From Mediterraneibacter agrestimuris (GTDB lineage Bacteria; Bacillota; Clostridia; Lachnospirales; Lachnospiraceae): a DNA stretch of 64,000 nt. Under the pieces are notes generated by a model. The model was not told the DNA's origin, did no database searches, and was given only the letters and a program-made list of their open reading frames with translations. Shown here piece by piece: positions 25,411 to 35,166 of the stretch. Within the stretch, counting starts at the first letter, position 1. Each line of letters starts with the position of its first letter. The stretch covers positions 55,186 to 119,185 of the forward strand of contig NZ_CALPDG010000007.1 in assembly GCF_943193195.1 (NCBI RefSeq). Direction: 5' to 3'. A program made the position numbers and the translations under genes.

Positions 25411-27759
25411 TTAAATCTTATTTACAATAACCGCTTTTCCCCGAAGTTCTAGATTTTTCGTATCGATCCGATATTCTACACCCTGTGGGATCGCTGTTTC
25501 TAAAAGAACCTGTGTCTGGTCTGCTTTTACATGGACTGTGAATTTTCCTTTTACAGATTCATAGCTGCAGCGAAATTCCTGCATTTCGGGCGGCAGATAG
25601 GGGCAGATGGTTACTTTTTCAAATCCCGGCTTTTCCGGTTGGATCCCGGCGATGCCGTTATAATACCATTCTATGATATGTCCCATCATGTCATGGCAAT
25701 GGCTTCTTGGGTTGGTTTCCCAGTATTCTCCGAGTGTCGTTTCGCCGTCCAGTACAAATGCATAGTAGCTGGGATGCTTTTTGCGAAGAATAAACCGGCA
25801 GATCAGATCGTTCATATCATATTTTCGGGCAGTCTGGATCACATAGGGCAGTCCGACTTCTCCGCTGACAAATGCCTGCTCCTGTTCCAATGTGTATCGA
25901 AAGGCTTTTACGATATCTGCTTCTTTTTCTTTTGGCGCCAGTCCCCAGTAAAGGGGAAGTGCTTCAGCCGCCTGAGTCATGAAAATCTCATCTGGTTTTT
26001 CCCATGCGCGATAACACCAAAACCCTTTCTCTTCATTCCATACAAGCAGTTTTTCATTATAATTCTGTTTGATATCTTGTGCATAATCTTCCAGTTCTTT
26101 TTGATCGGCATTGTTTCCGAGAATCTCTGCAAAATAAGCCAGTGTTATGGTGTCTGCGTATAGAAACGCGGTTTCTACATTTTCGCGTACCAGTTCATTT
26201 TTCGGATTTCCCCAGTCGCCCAGACCATGATTGAGAAAGCCGCCGGCATTTACTTTTGTTTTTAAATGCTTCAGATAGCGCATTCCGGCATCGTAGTTTT
26301 CTTCAATGATTTTTTTGTCGCCGTAGAATACATAATGCCAGTATGTTCCCAGAATACAGGTACTTCCCCAGGGGATGATATCGTAAAAATCACCCAGACC
26401 CGGTACCGGGAGTACATTTGGAATATAACATGGACATTGAGAAGGCATCAGACCTTCAGGCATATCGTATTTGCTGCCGTCCATATTCAGAAAATAATCT
26501 CCGTCTTTATGTTGGGCAGTCCGCATGTCCAGTAAAAATTTTTCCCAAAGCTTTCGTCCGTCTTTCATATACATGATAGAAGGCGCCATCAGATGATTTG
26601 GTTCCTGCCATGCAAAACGCTCAATAGTCGGACAATCGGTGTGGACACTAAGCATATTTGCTTCTACGGATTTTTCCACAAGATGATAAATTTGTTCATA
26701 ACGTTTCTCATCACAGGTAAACATACCGTGTGTGACATGGGCGCTGGTGACCGCATGGGCGGTCAGGTTACGGATCTGGACCGGTTCATTACTGCCGTCC
26801 ATATTTGCCTTTTTTGCAACAGCTGCATATCGTCCCGCAAAATAAGTGAATTTCATTCGGCATGTTTCCCACACATGATCCTCGCCAATGATATATGTGA
26901 TACAGGAGTCTACATTCGTCCAGTTTTTTGCAATCTGATCCACATCTCCATCTTCCGACAGCTTTTCTGCCGGATAGATGGAAATCGTATCTCCTGTGTT
27001 TCCTTTTGCGTCAAATTCCAGGATTCCGGACATATTTTGCCCAAAATCATAGATTGCTCTGTTATTTACATCCCGAAGATATTTTCCTTCATAAGATTGG
27101 ATGACTTTGACCGGCGGCTGGATCTGTTCCTTTGGCAAGCCTTTGGGGGCATCTTCGCTGTCTACGATCACTGCATGCCGCCAGCCGGAGGCATCATAAT
27201 CTGCATTGCACCACTGTGAAAGCGGCTGCCCTTTTACGTTTTTTTCTGCACGGATCCTGCCGTCTATTGTCTCAGAACCATACACATTGCTCATCACGAC
27301 AGGATGCTTTTGCGTCTGAAATGTGTCATCTGCCGTGATGATCTCGGAGGAACCGTCTTCATAGTCAATGACGAGTTTCAACGCCAGCACCAGATGTTTT
27401 CCGAAGGGTTGGTAGGGGTTGGGGTTGGGCGGCATGAATTCCGGAAAATGAAATGTGTAATGTTCATCCATTTTGATATACCAGCCGTTTCCGACTTCTG
27501 CGCCAAGTACATTTTCTCCCGGCGTCAGATATTTCGTTACATCAAATGTTACATATTCTACTAACTTGCGATAATCGGTCCATCCCGGATCTAATTCGTG
27601 ATCCTCGACTTTTTTTCCGTTTATGTAAAAATGAAACTGCCCCAGGCCACAGACATTTACAGTCGCCTTTTTGACGGCTTTCAGTATCTTAATTTTTTTC
27701 CGCGCATAAAACGGTGCTGCCGTTTCTCCGGTAATCCATTTTCCTAAATGATTCTTCAT
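25411..27759 (-). CDS. GH78 alpha-L-rhamnosidase
   Basis: 782 residues, cytoplasmic (no signal peptide). N-terminal beta-sandwich domains (GLGQFHFYINGKKV, LDPGWTDYRK, NVLGAEVGNGWY; IYDFGQNMSGILEF) lead into an (alpha/alpha)6 barrel and a C-terminal beta domain. The barrel carries TDCPTIERFAWQEP, where GH78 has its conserved acidic pair, GLGDWG, and GETTLGEYWETNP with the probable general base. The first motif differs from the common DCPQRE form, so this is a divergent subgroup. It probably removes rhamnose from plant glycosides. It lies downstream of a GPH symporter on the same strand. Confidence 0.82.
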   Translation of the reverse strand: MKNHLGKWITGETAAPFYARKKIKILKAVKKATVNVCGLGQFHFYINGKKVEDHELDPGWTDYRKLVEYVTFDVTKYLTPGENVLGAEVGNGWYIKMDEHYTFHFPEFMPPNPNPYQPFGKHLVLALKLVIDYEDGSSEIITADDTFQTQKHPVVMSNVYGSETIDGRIRAEKNVKGQPLSQWCNADYDASGWRHAVIVDSEDAPKGLPKEQIQPPVKVIQSYEGKYLRDVNNRAIYDFGQNMSGILEFDAKGNTGDTISIYPAEKLSEDGDVDQIAKNWTNVDSCITYIIGEDHVWETCRMKFTYFAGRYAAVAKKANMDGSNEPVQIRNLTAHAVTSAHVTHGMFTCDEKRYEQIYHLVEKSVEANMLSVHTDCPTIERFAWQEPNHLMAPSIMYMKDGRKLWEKFLLDMRTAQHKDGDYFLNMDGSKYDMPEGLMPSQCPCYIPNVLPVPGLGDFYDIIPWGSTCILGTYWHYVFYGDKKIIEENYDAGMRYLKHLKTKVNAGGFLNHGLGDWGNPKNELVRENVETAFLYADTITLAYFAEILGNNADQKELEDYAQDIKQNYNEKLLVWNEEKGFWCYRAWEKPDEIFMTQAAEALPLYWGLAPKEKEADIVKAFRYTLEQEQAFVSGEVGLPYVIQTARKYDMNDLICRFILRKKHPSYYAFVLDGETTLGEYWETNPRSHCHDMMGHIIEWYYNGIAGIQPEKPGFEKVTICPYLPPEMQEFRCSYESVKGKFTVHVKADQTQVLLETAIPQGVEYRIDTKNLELRGKAVIVNKI

Positions 27760-27824
27760 AGTATTTTCACTTCATCTCCGTTTCCTATTACTTTCATCGG
27801 ATATCTTTGATCTGTCAGATCATT

Positions 27825-29153
27825 TCAGATATTCTCCGGACTCTTTTCCGGATAGAATTGAATGAAAATAATATATAAGATAGTTGCAGCCATGGGCGCT
27901 AAAAATCTGACTGCATTTATTCCTGTCAGAACAGCTTCCGGCTGTTGGCCGATCGCGCCGGCAATATAACCTGTCGCTGCCAGAACGCCTGCCAGAATTG
28001 CGCTTGAAATTGCAGTACCACATTTATAAGAAAATCCACCGATCGCTGAAATTGTTCCGTTTAGCTGTTCTCCGGTTGTTTTTGCCACATATTCTGTCAT
28101 TCCGACAACGGTCATCGGGCGGAACGCATTTGTCATAGTTGCAAATGCACTGCAGATGGCAGTCAGAATATACAAAGCCGGGAGAGATTTTCCGCCGACA
28201 AAGAACAGGATCAGGTTGCACACGATACAGATTGCCTGTGTATAAGTAACAGCTTTTTTCAGGTTTCCCTTGAGCAGCCGTAAGATGACCGGCATCAATG
28301 CCATGACACCGACCATACCGCTTACAGAGATCACAAGCATATAGGTTGCGATCAATGCAGGATTCATCAGATAATACATGCAGTAAAATACGGAAGATGT
28401 CATGATCAGCTGGAACAAAATACATCCTGTGCACCAGAATAAAAGCATCGGGTACATTTCTTTTACTTTAAACAATTTTTTCAGACTTTTGCCGACGGGC
28501 TCCTTCTTTGTAGTATCTGTCACGTATTTCTCTTTACATTTTGCAAATGCACACCAGCTTGTAATGCACATCAGTACAGCGCCGATTGCAACAAGGATCA
28601 TATATCCTTTTTCCGGATCATCACCGCCGAGCACAGCGACCAGATTGGTTGTAAAGGAAGAAACGATCAAAATCATGACAGAAGAAATAAAGGTTGCGAT
28701 CGAAATCACATCATTTTTTTCCATATCGTTTTTTGACAATGTAGGAAGGATCGCTGTATACGGAATCTCAAGTGCAGTCAGAAGCATTCCGTAACAAACA
28801 TACAGAACAGCTGCATAGACAACCTTCCCGGCCGGTGACAGATGCGGTGCGGCAAACAAAAGTACTGCGGCAACTGCCAGCGGCAGCGGTACAAATAATA
28901 AATATGGCCTGTAGCTTCCCCAGTGGGATTTTGTCCTGTCGGCAATATTTCCGATGATCGGATCATTGATCGCATCCCAGATGGTTGCCGCAGTCATGAT
29001 CACACCGGCAGCGCCTGCCGCCACACCGAATATATCAGTCAAAAATACCAGAATATAAGTGGAAACTAATGCGGTGATAAACTGACGTCCCGTAGATTGC
29101 CCCAGCGCCCAAAAAAGCTTTTGTGAAAAAGACATTTCTTTTTTCTCATTCAT
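27825..29153 (-). CDS. GPH-family sugar:cation symporter
   Basis: 442 residues, about 12 membrane helices. The start FSQKLFWALGQSTGRQFITALVSTYI and the loop WDAINDPIIGNIADRTKSHWGSYRPYLL are the classic glycoside-pentoside-hexuronide symporter motif between helices 2 and 3. GGAGG lies 9 bases ahead of the ATG on the minus strand. It is transcribed toward, and likely with, the GH78 gene, so the substrate is probably a rhamnoside or rhamnose-bearing glycoside. Confidence 0.87.
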   Translation of the reverse strand: MNEKKEMSFSQKLFWALGQSTGRQFITALVSTYILVFLTDIFGVAAGAAGVIMTAATIWDAINDPIIGNIADRTKSHWGSYRPYLLFVPLPLAVAAVLLFAAPHLSPAGKVVYAAVLYVCYGMLLTALEIPYTAILPTLSKNDMEKNDVISIATFISSVMILIVSSFTTNLVAVLGGDDPEKGYMILVAIGAVLMCITSWCAFAKCKEKYVTDTTKKEPVGKSLKKLFKVKEMYPMLLFWCTGCILFQLIMTSSVFYCMYYLMNPALIATYMLVISVSGMVGVMALMPVILRLLKGNLKKAVTYTQAICIVCNLILFFVGGKSLPALYILTAICSAFATMTNAFRPMTVVGMTEYVAKTTGEQLNGTISAIGGFSYKCGTAISSAILAGVLAATGYIAGAIGQQPEAVLTGINAVRFLAPMAATILYIIFIQFYPEKSPENI

Positions 29154-29199
29154 TTGTAATTACCTCCGTTCATTTTACCTGTTAAAAGTTCTTTCCTTT

Positions 29200-29212
29200 A
29201 GAAACTGTTTCT
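29200..29212. promoter_or_regulatory. Short palindrome before the symporter gene
   Basis: AGAAACTGTTTCT is a perfect 6-bp inverted repeat around a central T, about 47 bases ahead of the symporter start and beside the AraC-type gene. It is a possible operator; no clear -35/-10 pair was confirmed on the minus strand. Confidence 0.3.
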
Positions 29213-29289
29213 TAAGATAAATACAGCATAACAAGGCAAAAGGATTTCGGATAGAGGGTGAGGTGACACTGGGGGGAGAATTTACGACA

Positions 29290-30339
29290 TCATGATATCT
29301 TTGATCTGAATTCTACAGGGGTGATGCTATAATATTTCTTGAATATATATCGGAAGTTTCCTGCATCGGCATATCCAAGTTCTTCCGCGATCGCTGTGAC
29401 GGATAAATCCGGATTGGCAAGCAGGCGGGCTGCACGGTTCATTTTCAGTTTTTGGATATTTTCGCTGAAACTCATGCCTGTGCTTGTCTTGATGATCCGC
29501 TGGATCTGCCGTTCACTGTAATTAAAAAACACAGACAATTCTTTGAGCGTTACGGTGCAGAAGTGTTCCTGCATATATTTCAGGATGTAGATCAGATTCT
29601 GTTCTTTATCGCCGTCTCCCAGTTCAGGGACGATCACTTTGTTTCCGTGATTTCTCAGTAGTATAATAAAGAAAGCGTTGATGATGGAATTCAGCATCCG
29701 GTTTTTATACTGTCGGTTTCCGGAATATTCTTCATATGCAAAACCTACATAATTAAAAGTTTCCGAATCGCCGCCTGTGCGGAATAAAAGATAAGGGTGT
29801 GTTTTGGAATTGTAAAGACTCCGCATAAAAAAATCCGATAGAACGTCATTTTCAGAAAGAGTTCCGAAAAAGGCGGTTTCAAACGTACTGGTTCGTAGAA
29901 TTAAATTGAAAATCACACTGTCATCGGAAAAAGCGCTTATGGCATGTCTGGTATCAGGGGCAATGATACAGATATCTCCGGCTTTCATCTCGATTTTCTG
30001 TTCCAGAATATAATTGATACAAGAGCCTTTCATGACGCATACAATTTCCAGAAAAGAATGGGAGTGCCAGTTGCATGGGAGATAACGCAGATGCATGTAG
30101 ATTTCACAGTCCAGGTTTTCATGGAAAAATAAGTCTTCCTCCAATGTATTCGATAAAATCTGAGGAAACAGATTTTCGCTCATCAAGCTTGCTTTTGTCA
30201 GGATATCTTTACAGTCCTCGATCTTATGGGGAAGTTCAAGGTCACGATTTTGGTTTTGTTTGTACAGTTTTTTTAGAGTAATCTCTAAAGGACGTAGGTT
30301 TGTATTGATTTCACGTGTATATTGTTCGATAAATTTCAT
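29290..30339 (-). CDS. AraC-family regulator with N-terminal cupin
   Basis: About 349 residues from the ATG at 30339, which has GGAGG 8 bases ahead; an in-frame extension to 30429 lacks one. Residues about 95-180 are a cupin sensor (CNWHSHSFLEIVCVMKG, then APDTRHAIS). The last 100 residues carry two helix-turn-helix units (LKELSVFFNYSERQIQRIIK and VTAIAEELGYADAGNFRYIF). The same-strand symporter and GH78 genes lie just downstream and a GH43-like gene diverges upstream, so it probably controls both in response to a plant sugar. Confidence 0.87.
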   Translation of the reverse strand: MKFIEQYTREINTNLRPLEITLKKLYKQNQNRDLELPHKIEDCKDILTKASLMSENLFPQILSNTLEEDLFFHENLDCEIYMHLRYLPCNWHSHSFLEIVCVMKGSCINYILEQKIEMKAGDICIIAPDTRHAISAFSDDSVIFNLILRTSTFETAFFGTLSENDVLSDFFMRSLYNSKTHPYLLFRTGGDSETFNYVGFAYEEYSGNRQYKNRMLNSIINAFFIILLRNHGNKVIVPELGDGDKEQNLIYILKYMQEHFCTVTLKELSVFFNYSERQIQRIIKTSTGMSFSENIQKLKMNRAARLLANPDLSVTAIAEELGYADAGNFRYIFKKYYSITPVEFRSKIS

Positions 30340-30615
30340 GGCAGTAACCTCCTTTGGGCAAAAAAGCATGATGAAAAAGGTAAGTGATCGAAATAGGATC
30401 AGATTTTCAGTACAAATTCTTTTAATCAAAAAGTGCAGGATTTAATTAAAAGTATAAAGTTCAAAGAATCAAGTGTCAATATGTCGTCATTTCAAGGGTG
30501 AATGTCAGATTTTATCATATGCAGACTCAGGATCAGAGCGTATGATATAGGCAGTGATACAGAATAGACAGTAGAAAATGCAGTGGAAATAGTACTGAGA
30601 CAGGAGATTATGAAA

Positions 30616-32061
30616 ATGAAAATGTTTAAAAATACCCGCAATCCAATCCTTCCGTTGGAATATCACATTCCGGACAGCGAGGGGCATATGATGCCGGATG
30701 GAAAGCTTTATATTTACGGAAGCTTTGATGATAGGGAAGATGTGTACTGCAGTGAAAAATATCATGTTGTTTCAACACCGGATATGGAAAATTGGACGAT
30801 TCATGATATTTCCCTTACAGGACAGCAGATTCCATGGTTTTACAATCCGGATGCGCCGAAATATCCCGGGATCGACTGGAGTCATCCGACTCCGTTTATT
30901 CAGAAAATGCTTGCGGCTATGGCGGACGGCGAAGAGGATATGAAAGAGAAATTTGAAAAAAATGAGGGTGAAAAACCGGCATTACTTTTCGCACCGGATT
31001 GTATTGAGAAAGACGGAAAATATTATTTGTATTTTTGTATGTCAGATGATAGTGAGGGAGTAGCGGTATCTGAAAAACCGGAAGGACCGTTTACAAATCC
31101 GACCCAACTTCCGTGCGGCGGGATCGATCCGGCAATTTTTATTGATGATGACGGACAAGCATATTATTACTGGGGCCAATTGTTTTCGCATGGGGTAAAA
31201 CTCAATGAAGATATGATTTCCTTTGATCCGGAAAATATTGTAGACGATCTGGTGACGGAGGAGGAACACTTCTTTCACGAAGGATCGTCAATGCGGAAAA
31301 TAGGAGATATGTATTATTATGTATATGCAGATATGGAACGGGGAAAGCCGACATCACTTGGATATTCTACGGGAAAATCTCCGCTGGGACCATTTGCATA
31401 TCAGGGAATCATCATCGACAATGATGGCTGTGATCCGGAAAGCTGGAATAATCATGGTTCTATTGAAAATGTGAATGGCCAGTGGTATGTGTTCTATCAT
31501 CGATGCAGCCGCGGTGTGCAGCAGCATAGGCGATTGTGTATCGAACCGATCACGATTCATGAGGACGGAACGATCGATGAAGTGAAGATGACATCTCAGG
31601 GAGTCGGGGAGCCGTTTGCACCGCATGAACCGATGATGGGATATCAGGCGTGTCAAATGAAGGGATCGGTTTATATCGGCCTGAGTACAGAAGAAGAGAA
31701 AAAGAACGGATACGAAGAAAAGCTGATGAATCTTTCTGTGGGAGATGAAATGGTATTTCGGTATGTAAAGAATAGTGCTTCGTGGTCAGAAACAGAAATT
31801 ACGTATACAGGCTCCGGAAAAATCCGTGTGCGTGTGACACCTCAAACAGATGTAAGAACTCAAAAAGAAAAGAAGGAGAATGCCGGCTGCCGGATTGAGG
31901 CGGGAGAAGTCATATGCTCTGCGGAGGGCGGAACAAAGGAACCAGAAAGAAAGATACAGACAGCTTGGGGCAAAACAGAAATTCCGGCCGGAACATATGA
32001 GGTGGTTTTGGATGTGGAAGAATCGAATGCGTTAGAAATACTGGCTGTGACGCTGCATTAG
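30616..32061 (+). CDS. GH43-like glycoside hydrolase
   Basis: About 481 residues. CAGGAG at 30601-30606 best serves ATG 30616; ATG 30610 is too close. A five-bladed propeller of about 320 residues is evident: SEGHMMPDGKLYIYGSFDD, LFAPDCIEKDGKYYLYF, GGIDPAIFIDDDGQAYYYWG and HEGSSMRKIGDMYYYVYAD, the last carrying the GH43 acid (HEGS). A C-terminal beta domain follows. Cytoplasmic. GH43 enzymes are mostly arabinofuranosidases or xylosidases; the exact activity cannot be told. It is divergent from the AraC gene and likely under its control. Confidence 0.75.
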   Translation: MKMFKNTRNPILPLEYHIPDSEGHMMPDGKLYIYGSFDDREDVYCSEKYHVVSTPDMENWTIHDISLTGQQIPWFYNPDAPKYPGIDWSHPTPFIQKMLAAMADGEEDMKEKFEKNEGEKPALLFAPDCIEKDGKYYLYFCMSDDSEGVAVSEKPEGPFTNPTQLPCGGIDPAIFIDDDGQAYYYWGQLFSHGVKLNEDMISFDPENIVDDLVTEEEHFFHEGSSMRKIGDMYYYVYADMERGKPTSLGYSTGKSPLGPFAYQGIIIDNDGCDPESWNNHGSIENVNGQWYVFYHRCSRGVQQHRRLCIEPITIHEDGTIDEVKMTSQGVGEPFAPHEPMMGYQACQMKGSVYIGLSTEEEKKNGYEEKLMNLSVGDEMVFRYVKNSASWSETEITYTGSGKIRVRVTPQTDVRTQKEKKENAGCRIEAGEVICSAEGGTKEPERKIQTAWGKTEIPAGTYEVVLDVEESNALEILAVTLH

Positions 32062-32223
32062 GTATGTCACAACAGTAGATTGACATCCATAAGGAATATT
32101 GAGGTGTTGCAGGGCAGGAAGAAAAGAAGTATAATTGAAAACGACTTGTTTTTAAATCGTACAGATTTCATACAACAAGAAAAACTTCAATGAGAAAAAT
32201 ACTTGGGAGAAGAAGGATCAATT

Positions 32224-33420
32224 ATGCAAAATCAGTACAACAAAACGATCATTGCCTGTTTTACGGGGTACATTGTACAGGCGATTGTAAATAATTTCGT
32301 GCCGCTTCTATTTTTAACGTTTCAACGGAGCTATGGGATACCACTGTCACAGATCACAATATTGGTTACGTTTAACTTTGGAGTACAACTTTTGACAGAC
32401 TTGCTGTCTGTCGGGTTTGTGGACAAACTGGGATATCGTCTGTGTATGATCATGGCGCATGTTTTTTCAGCAGCGGGACTGATCTTACTTACCATATTGC
32501 CGGAAGTATTACCGTCTGCATTCGGCGGGATCCTGCTGTCGGTCATGGTGTATGCTGTTGGCGGCGGATTGTTGGAGGTTTTGGTCAGCCCGGTGGTGGA
32601 AGCATGTCCGTCTGATAATAAGGAAAAAGCAATGAGTATGCTGCATTCTTTTTACTGTTGGGGGCATGTGGGTGTCGTCCTTCTGTCCACTCTGTTTTTT
32701 AAAGCGGCTGGAATCGGAAACTGGAAGGTACTGGCAGTTGTCTGGGCATTGATTCCTCTTTGCAATATGTTTGCGTTTATGAAGGTGCCGATTGCTTCCT
32801 TAATGGAAGAAGGAGAGTCCGGATTAAGCTTGAAGGAGCTGCTTCACAATAAAGTATTTTGGCTGCTTTTGGTGATGATGATCTGTGCGGGAGCCAGTGA
32901 GCAGGCGGTGAGCCAGTGGGCATCTACATTTGCCGAGCAAGGACTGGGGATTTCAAAAACGGCAGGAGATTTGGCAGGACCAATGGCATTTGCGGTTTTG
33001 ATGGGAGCAGCCAGAACATTTTATGGAAAATATGGAGACAAGATACAATTAGACCGGTTTATGGTTTGGAGCAGTATCTTGTGTATCGCATCCTACATTG
33101 GAATATCATTGCTATCGGTTCCCCAGTTTAGTCTTGCTGCCTGTGCAATATGTGGATTGTCAGTAGGGATTATGTGGCCGGGAACATTCAGCAAGGCTTC
33201 AGCAGTATTGCCAAAAGGAGGAACTGCTATGTTTGCATTACTGGCATTGGGCGGTGATGTAGGCTGCTCAAGTGGTCCGGCTTTGGTCGGATTTGCAGCG
33301 GGATTGTTGAATGATGACCTGAAAATGGGGATTCTGGCAGGAAGTATATTTCCGGTTTTATTGTTAGTTGGAATTTTCATCTGCCGGAAGGTAAGCATTG
33401 CAGGCAAGATACATGTATAA
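32224..33420 (+). CDS. MFS transporter, sugar permease type
   Basis: 398 residues from ATG 32224 (AGAAGGA ahead), with 12 hydrophobic helices. GGGLLEVLVSPVVEACP and AMSMLHSFYCWGHVG resemble the FucP-like sugar-permease branch of MFS. It lies 160 bases after the GH43-like gene and may import the sugar that it releases or uses. A broken copy of the same gene family lies at 3750-3903, so a relative has been duplicated or exchanged and lost there. Confidence 0.82.
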   Translation: MQNQYNKTIIACFTGYIVQAIVNNFVPLLFLTFQRSYGIPLSQITILVTFNFGVQLLTDLLSVGFVDKLGYRLCMIMAHVFSAAGLILLTILPEVLPSAFGGILLSVMVYAVGGGLLEVLVSPVVEACPSDNKEKAMSMLHSFYCWGHVGVVLLSTLFFKAAGIGNWKVLAVVWALIPLCNMFAFMKVPIASLMEEGESGLSLKELLHNKVFWLLLVMMICAGASEQAVSQWASTFAEQGLGISKTAGDLAGPMAFAVLMGAARTFYGKYGDKIQLDRFMVWSSILCIASYIGISLLSVPQFSLAACAICGLSVGIMWPGTFSKASAVLPKGGTAMFALLALGGDVGCSSGPALVGFAAGLLNDDLKMGILAGSIFPVLLLVGIFICRKVSIAGKIHV

Positions 33421-33494
33421 GATATGATATACATACACAAAATAGGTAAGAACCCGTGCCGTTAGAAGAGAATTATGCCATATGGGAGGTGTCT

Positions 33495-34049
33495 ATGTCA
33501 GATGAATTTATTATCCGCCATAGTTCTCCGACGCTTGCGGGGCTGAAAACAGGAAATCTGTTCAACTGTCCTTATTCGGGGAAGGAAGAACTTCTTCTGT
33601 CCTTACGCTCTCTGAATCGGAGGCTTGCGCCGAAAGGTGTGCGGGTGGTTCCGATGAAACTATTGGGGAATAATAAGGTTCTTTTATATATTTATAGGCC
33701 AAGCCGTCTGGAACAGGATTTTGCGGAGCAAAAGATTGCCGGGATGTTGGAAGAATATGGTTATTCTGTGGATAAGCCGGGGAAATGTGTGGCAGAGCTG
33801 AGTCAGAGAATATACAGTTCGGATACATTTCCGCATGAAATCGGGTTGTTCTTAAGTTATCCTTTCGAGGATGTCTGTGGATTTATCAATAACCCGGGAG
33901 AAGGATGTAAATGCACCGGATATTGGAAAGTATACGGAAATGAGCAGAAAGCAAGAAGACAGTTTGAAGAATATCAGAAATGTACAAATTCATATTGTGC
34001 TCAGGCAGCAAAGGGAAGAAGTATCGAGCAGCTTACCGTGACAGGGTAG
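33495..34049 (+). CDS. DUF3793 family protein
   Basis: 184 residues from ATG 33495 behind GGGAGG; an upstream in-frame GTG is not needed. The family signature is plain: a Cys-containing start (NLFNCPYS), a middle strand motif VLLYIYRPSRLEQD, then PHEIGLFLSYPFEDVCGFI and CKCTGYWKVYGNEQKA. DUF3793 proteins are widespread in clostridia, often near flavodoxins, and their function is unknown. The conserved Cys residues and the CKCTGYWK motif suggest a metal or redox site. It is a soluble protein. Confidence 0.8.
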   Translation: MSDEFIIRHSSPTLAGLKTGNLFNCPYSGKEELLLSLRSLNRRLAPKGVRVVPMKLLGNNKVLLYIYRPSRLEQDFAEQKIAGMLEEYGYSVDKPGKCVAELSQRIYSSDTFPHEIGLFLSYPFEDVCGFINNPGEGCKCTGYWKVYGNEQKARRQFEEYQKCTNSYCAQAAKGRSIEQLTVTG

Positions 34050-34060
34050 GCTGCTCGATA
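34022..34060 (+). terminator. Hairpin overlapping the DUF3793 stop codon
   Basis: TATCGAGCAGC...TACC and GGGTAGGCTGCTCGATA form a stem of about 15 pairs that includes the last codons and the stop. Only a short TTT follows, so it may be a weak terminator or a 3' stabiliser. Confidence 0.6.
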
Positions 34061-34265
34061 TTTGAGTTAATATCTGTGGCATTACGCAGTCGTTTGAAAA
34101 CTATAAAATCAGTTCTGTTTTTTATAATATAATTGTATTCTATTGTTGTTATGGTTATAATGGTTTTAGCCGATTACCCGTTCCAATGATGAGGATGGAG
34201 TTCTGTATGTCATTGAGCAATTAATATAGAAACAATATGATAAATAAAATCAGGAGGACAAAGAC

Positions 34266-34913
34266 ATGAAGAGACACACATTTGCAATGAAGGTAAAGGA
34301 TGGACAGATGAATACATACCGTAAGCAGTTGGGGATGATCTGGCCGGAACTGACAGCTTTTCTGGACAGAAACCAGGTGAGGAATTTTAGTATCTGGAAT
34401 GCAGAGAATCTGATTTTTGGGTATTGTGAGACAGTGGACGGTGCCGTTCTTTCAGCAGAGGAAAATACAGTAAAAGAAGCACTGACAGCGAAGATTGAGG
34501 ATACTTTTGAATGGATTTCCACACCGGGGGAGCCGATGCGGCTGATGTATCAGGATTTTGGTGTGGTAAGAGAAAATAAGGAATTGATCCGCCATAGAAT
34601 GTTTATGACGAAATTGAAGCCAGGCTGTGAAGAAGAGTATAAGCGCAGACATGACAGACTGGTTGAAAAGCGCAGAGGTGCAGTGACACAGGGACCGGAC
34701 AGTAATTTCAGTATTTGGAATGCAGGAGGTTATATTTTCGGTTATAATGAGATTGATACCACAATGGAAACAGAGCCTACAGAAGAGGACAAAAAGTTTA
34801 CGGTTGAGTGGGAGACACGGCAGCTTGAGATCATGGACTGGATCACTAATGATGTAGACTGGCTGACAGGAGCACATCATACAGCAAGTGTGCGTCTTGC
34901 ATGGCATGCATAG
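34266..34913 (+). CDS. Tandem L-rhamnose-mutarotase-like protein
   Basis: 215 residues made of two RhaM-like (DUF718) ferredoxin-fold units. The first (about 1-95) begins RHTFAMKVKDGQMNTYRKQL and continues IWPELTAFLDRNQVRNFSIW; the second (about 107-205) begins IRHRMFMTKLKPGCEEEYKR and repeats NFSIWNAGGYIFGYNEID. RhaM interconverts rhamnose anomers and is normally a ~104-residue homodimer, so this looks like a covalent dimer. The second unit has RRHDRLVEKRRG where the first has IWPEL, so the two may not be equivalent. GGAGG precedes ATG. It fits the nearby rhamnosidase genes, but its own activity is unproven. Confidence 0.7.
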   Translation: MKRHTFAMKVKDGQMNTYRKQLGMIWPELTAFLDRNQVRNFSIWNAENLIFGYCETVDGAVLSAEENTVKEALTAKIEDTFEWISTPGEPMRLMYQDFGVVRENKELIRHRMFMTKLKPGCEEEYKRRHDRLVEKRRGAVTQGPDSNFSIWNAGGYIFGYNEIDTTMETEPTEEDKKFTVEWETRQLEIMDWITNDVDWLTGAHHTASVRLAWHA

Positions 34914-34984
34914 CGGTTGGTAAGTCGGACAATGGATCGCGAAGGTATGTGAAGGCGAGGACTAGGATAAGATAGTGAATAGAG

Positions 34985-35036
34985 AAACCCGGACATCGGA
35001 CTGGAAAGATTCAGGATGGTGTTCCGGGTTTTCTTT
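34985..35036 (+). terminator. Terminator after the RhaM-like gene
   Basis: AAACCCGGA (34985-34993) and TCCGGGTTT (35023-35031) form a 9-bp perfect stem with a long, partly paired loop and a TTCTTT tail. Confidence 0.75.
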
Positions 35037-35055
35037 ATAAGATGCTGCAGAAATA

Positions 35056-35084
35056 TTGTAATCGAAGGAGGATGTATATATAAT
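35056..35084 (+). promoter_or_regulatory. Promoter of the FMN-reductase-like gene
   Basis: TTGTAA (35056-35061), a 17-base gap and TATAAT (35079-35084), about 80 bases before the start codon. Confidence 0.6.
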
Positions 35085-35166
35085 AAAAAGAACTGGGTGA
35101 ATATATGAATTAAAAATAGCATAATATTTGGCAGAAAGTAAATAAAAAAGAAAGGATGAAAAATAT

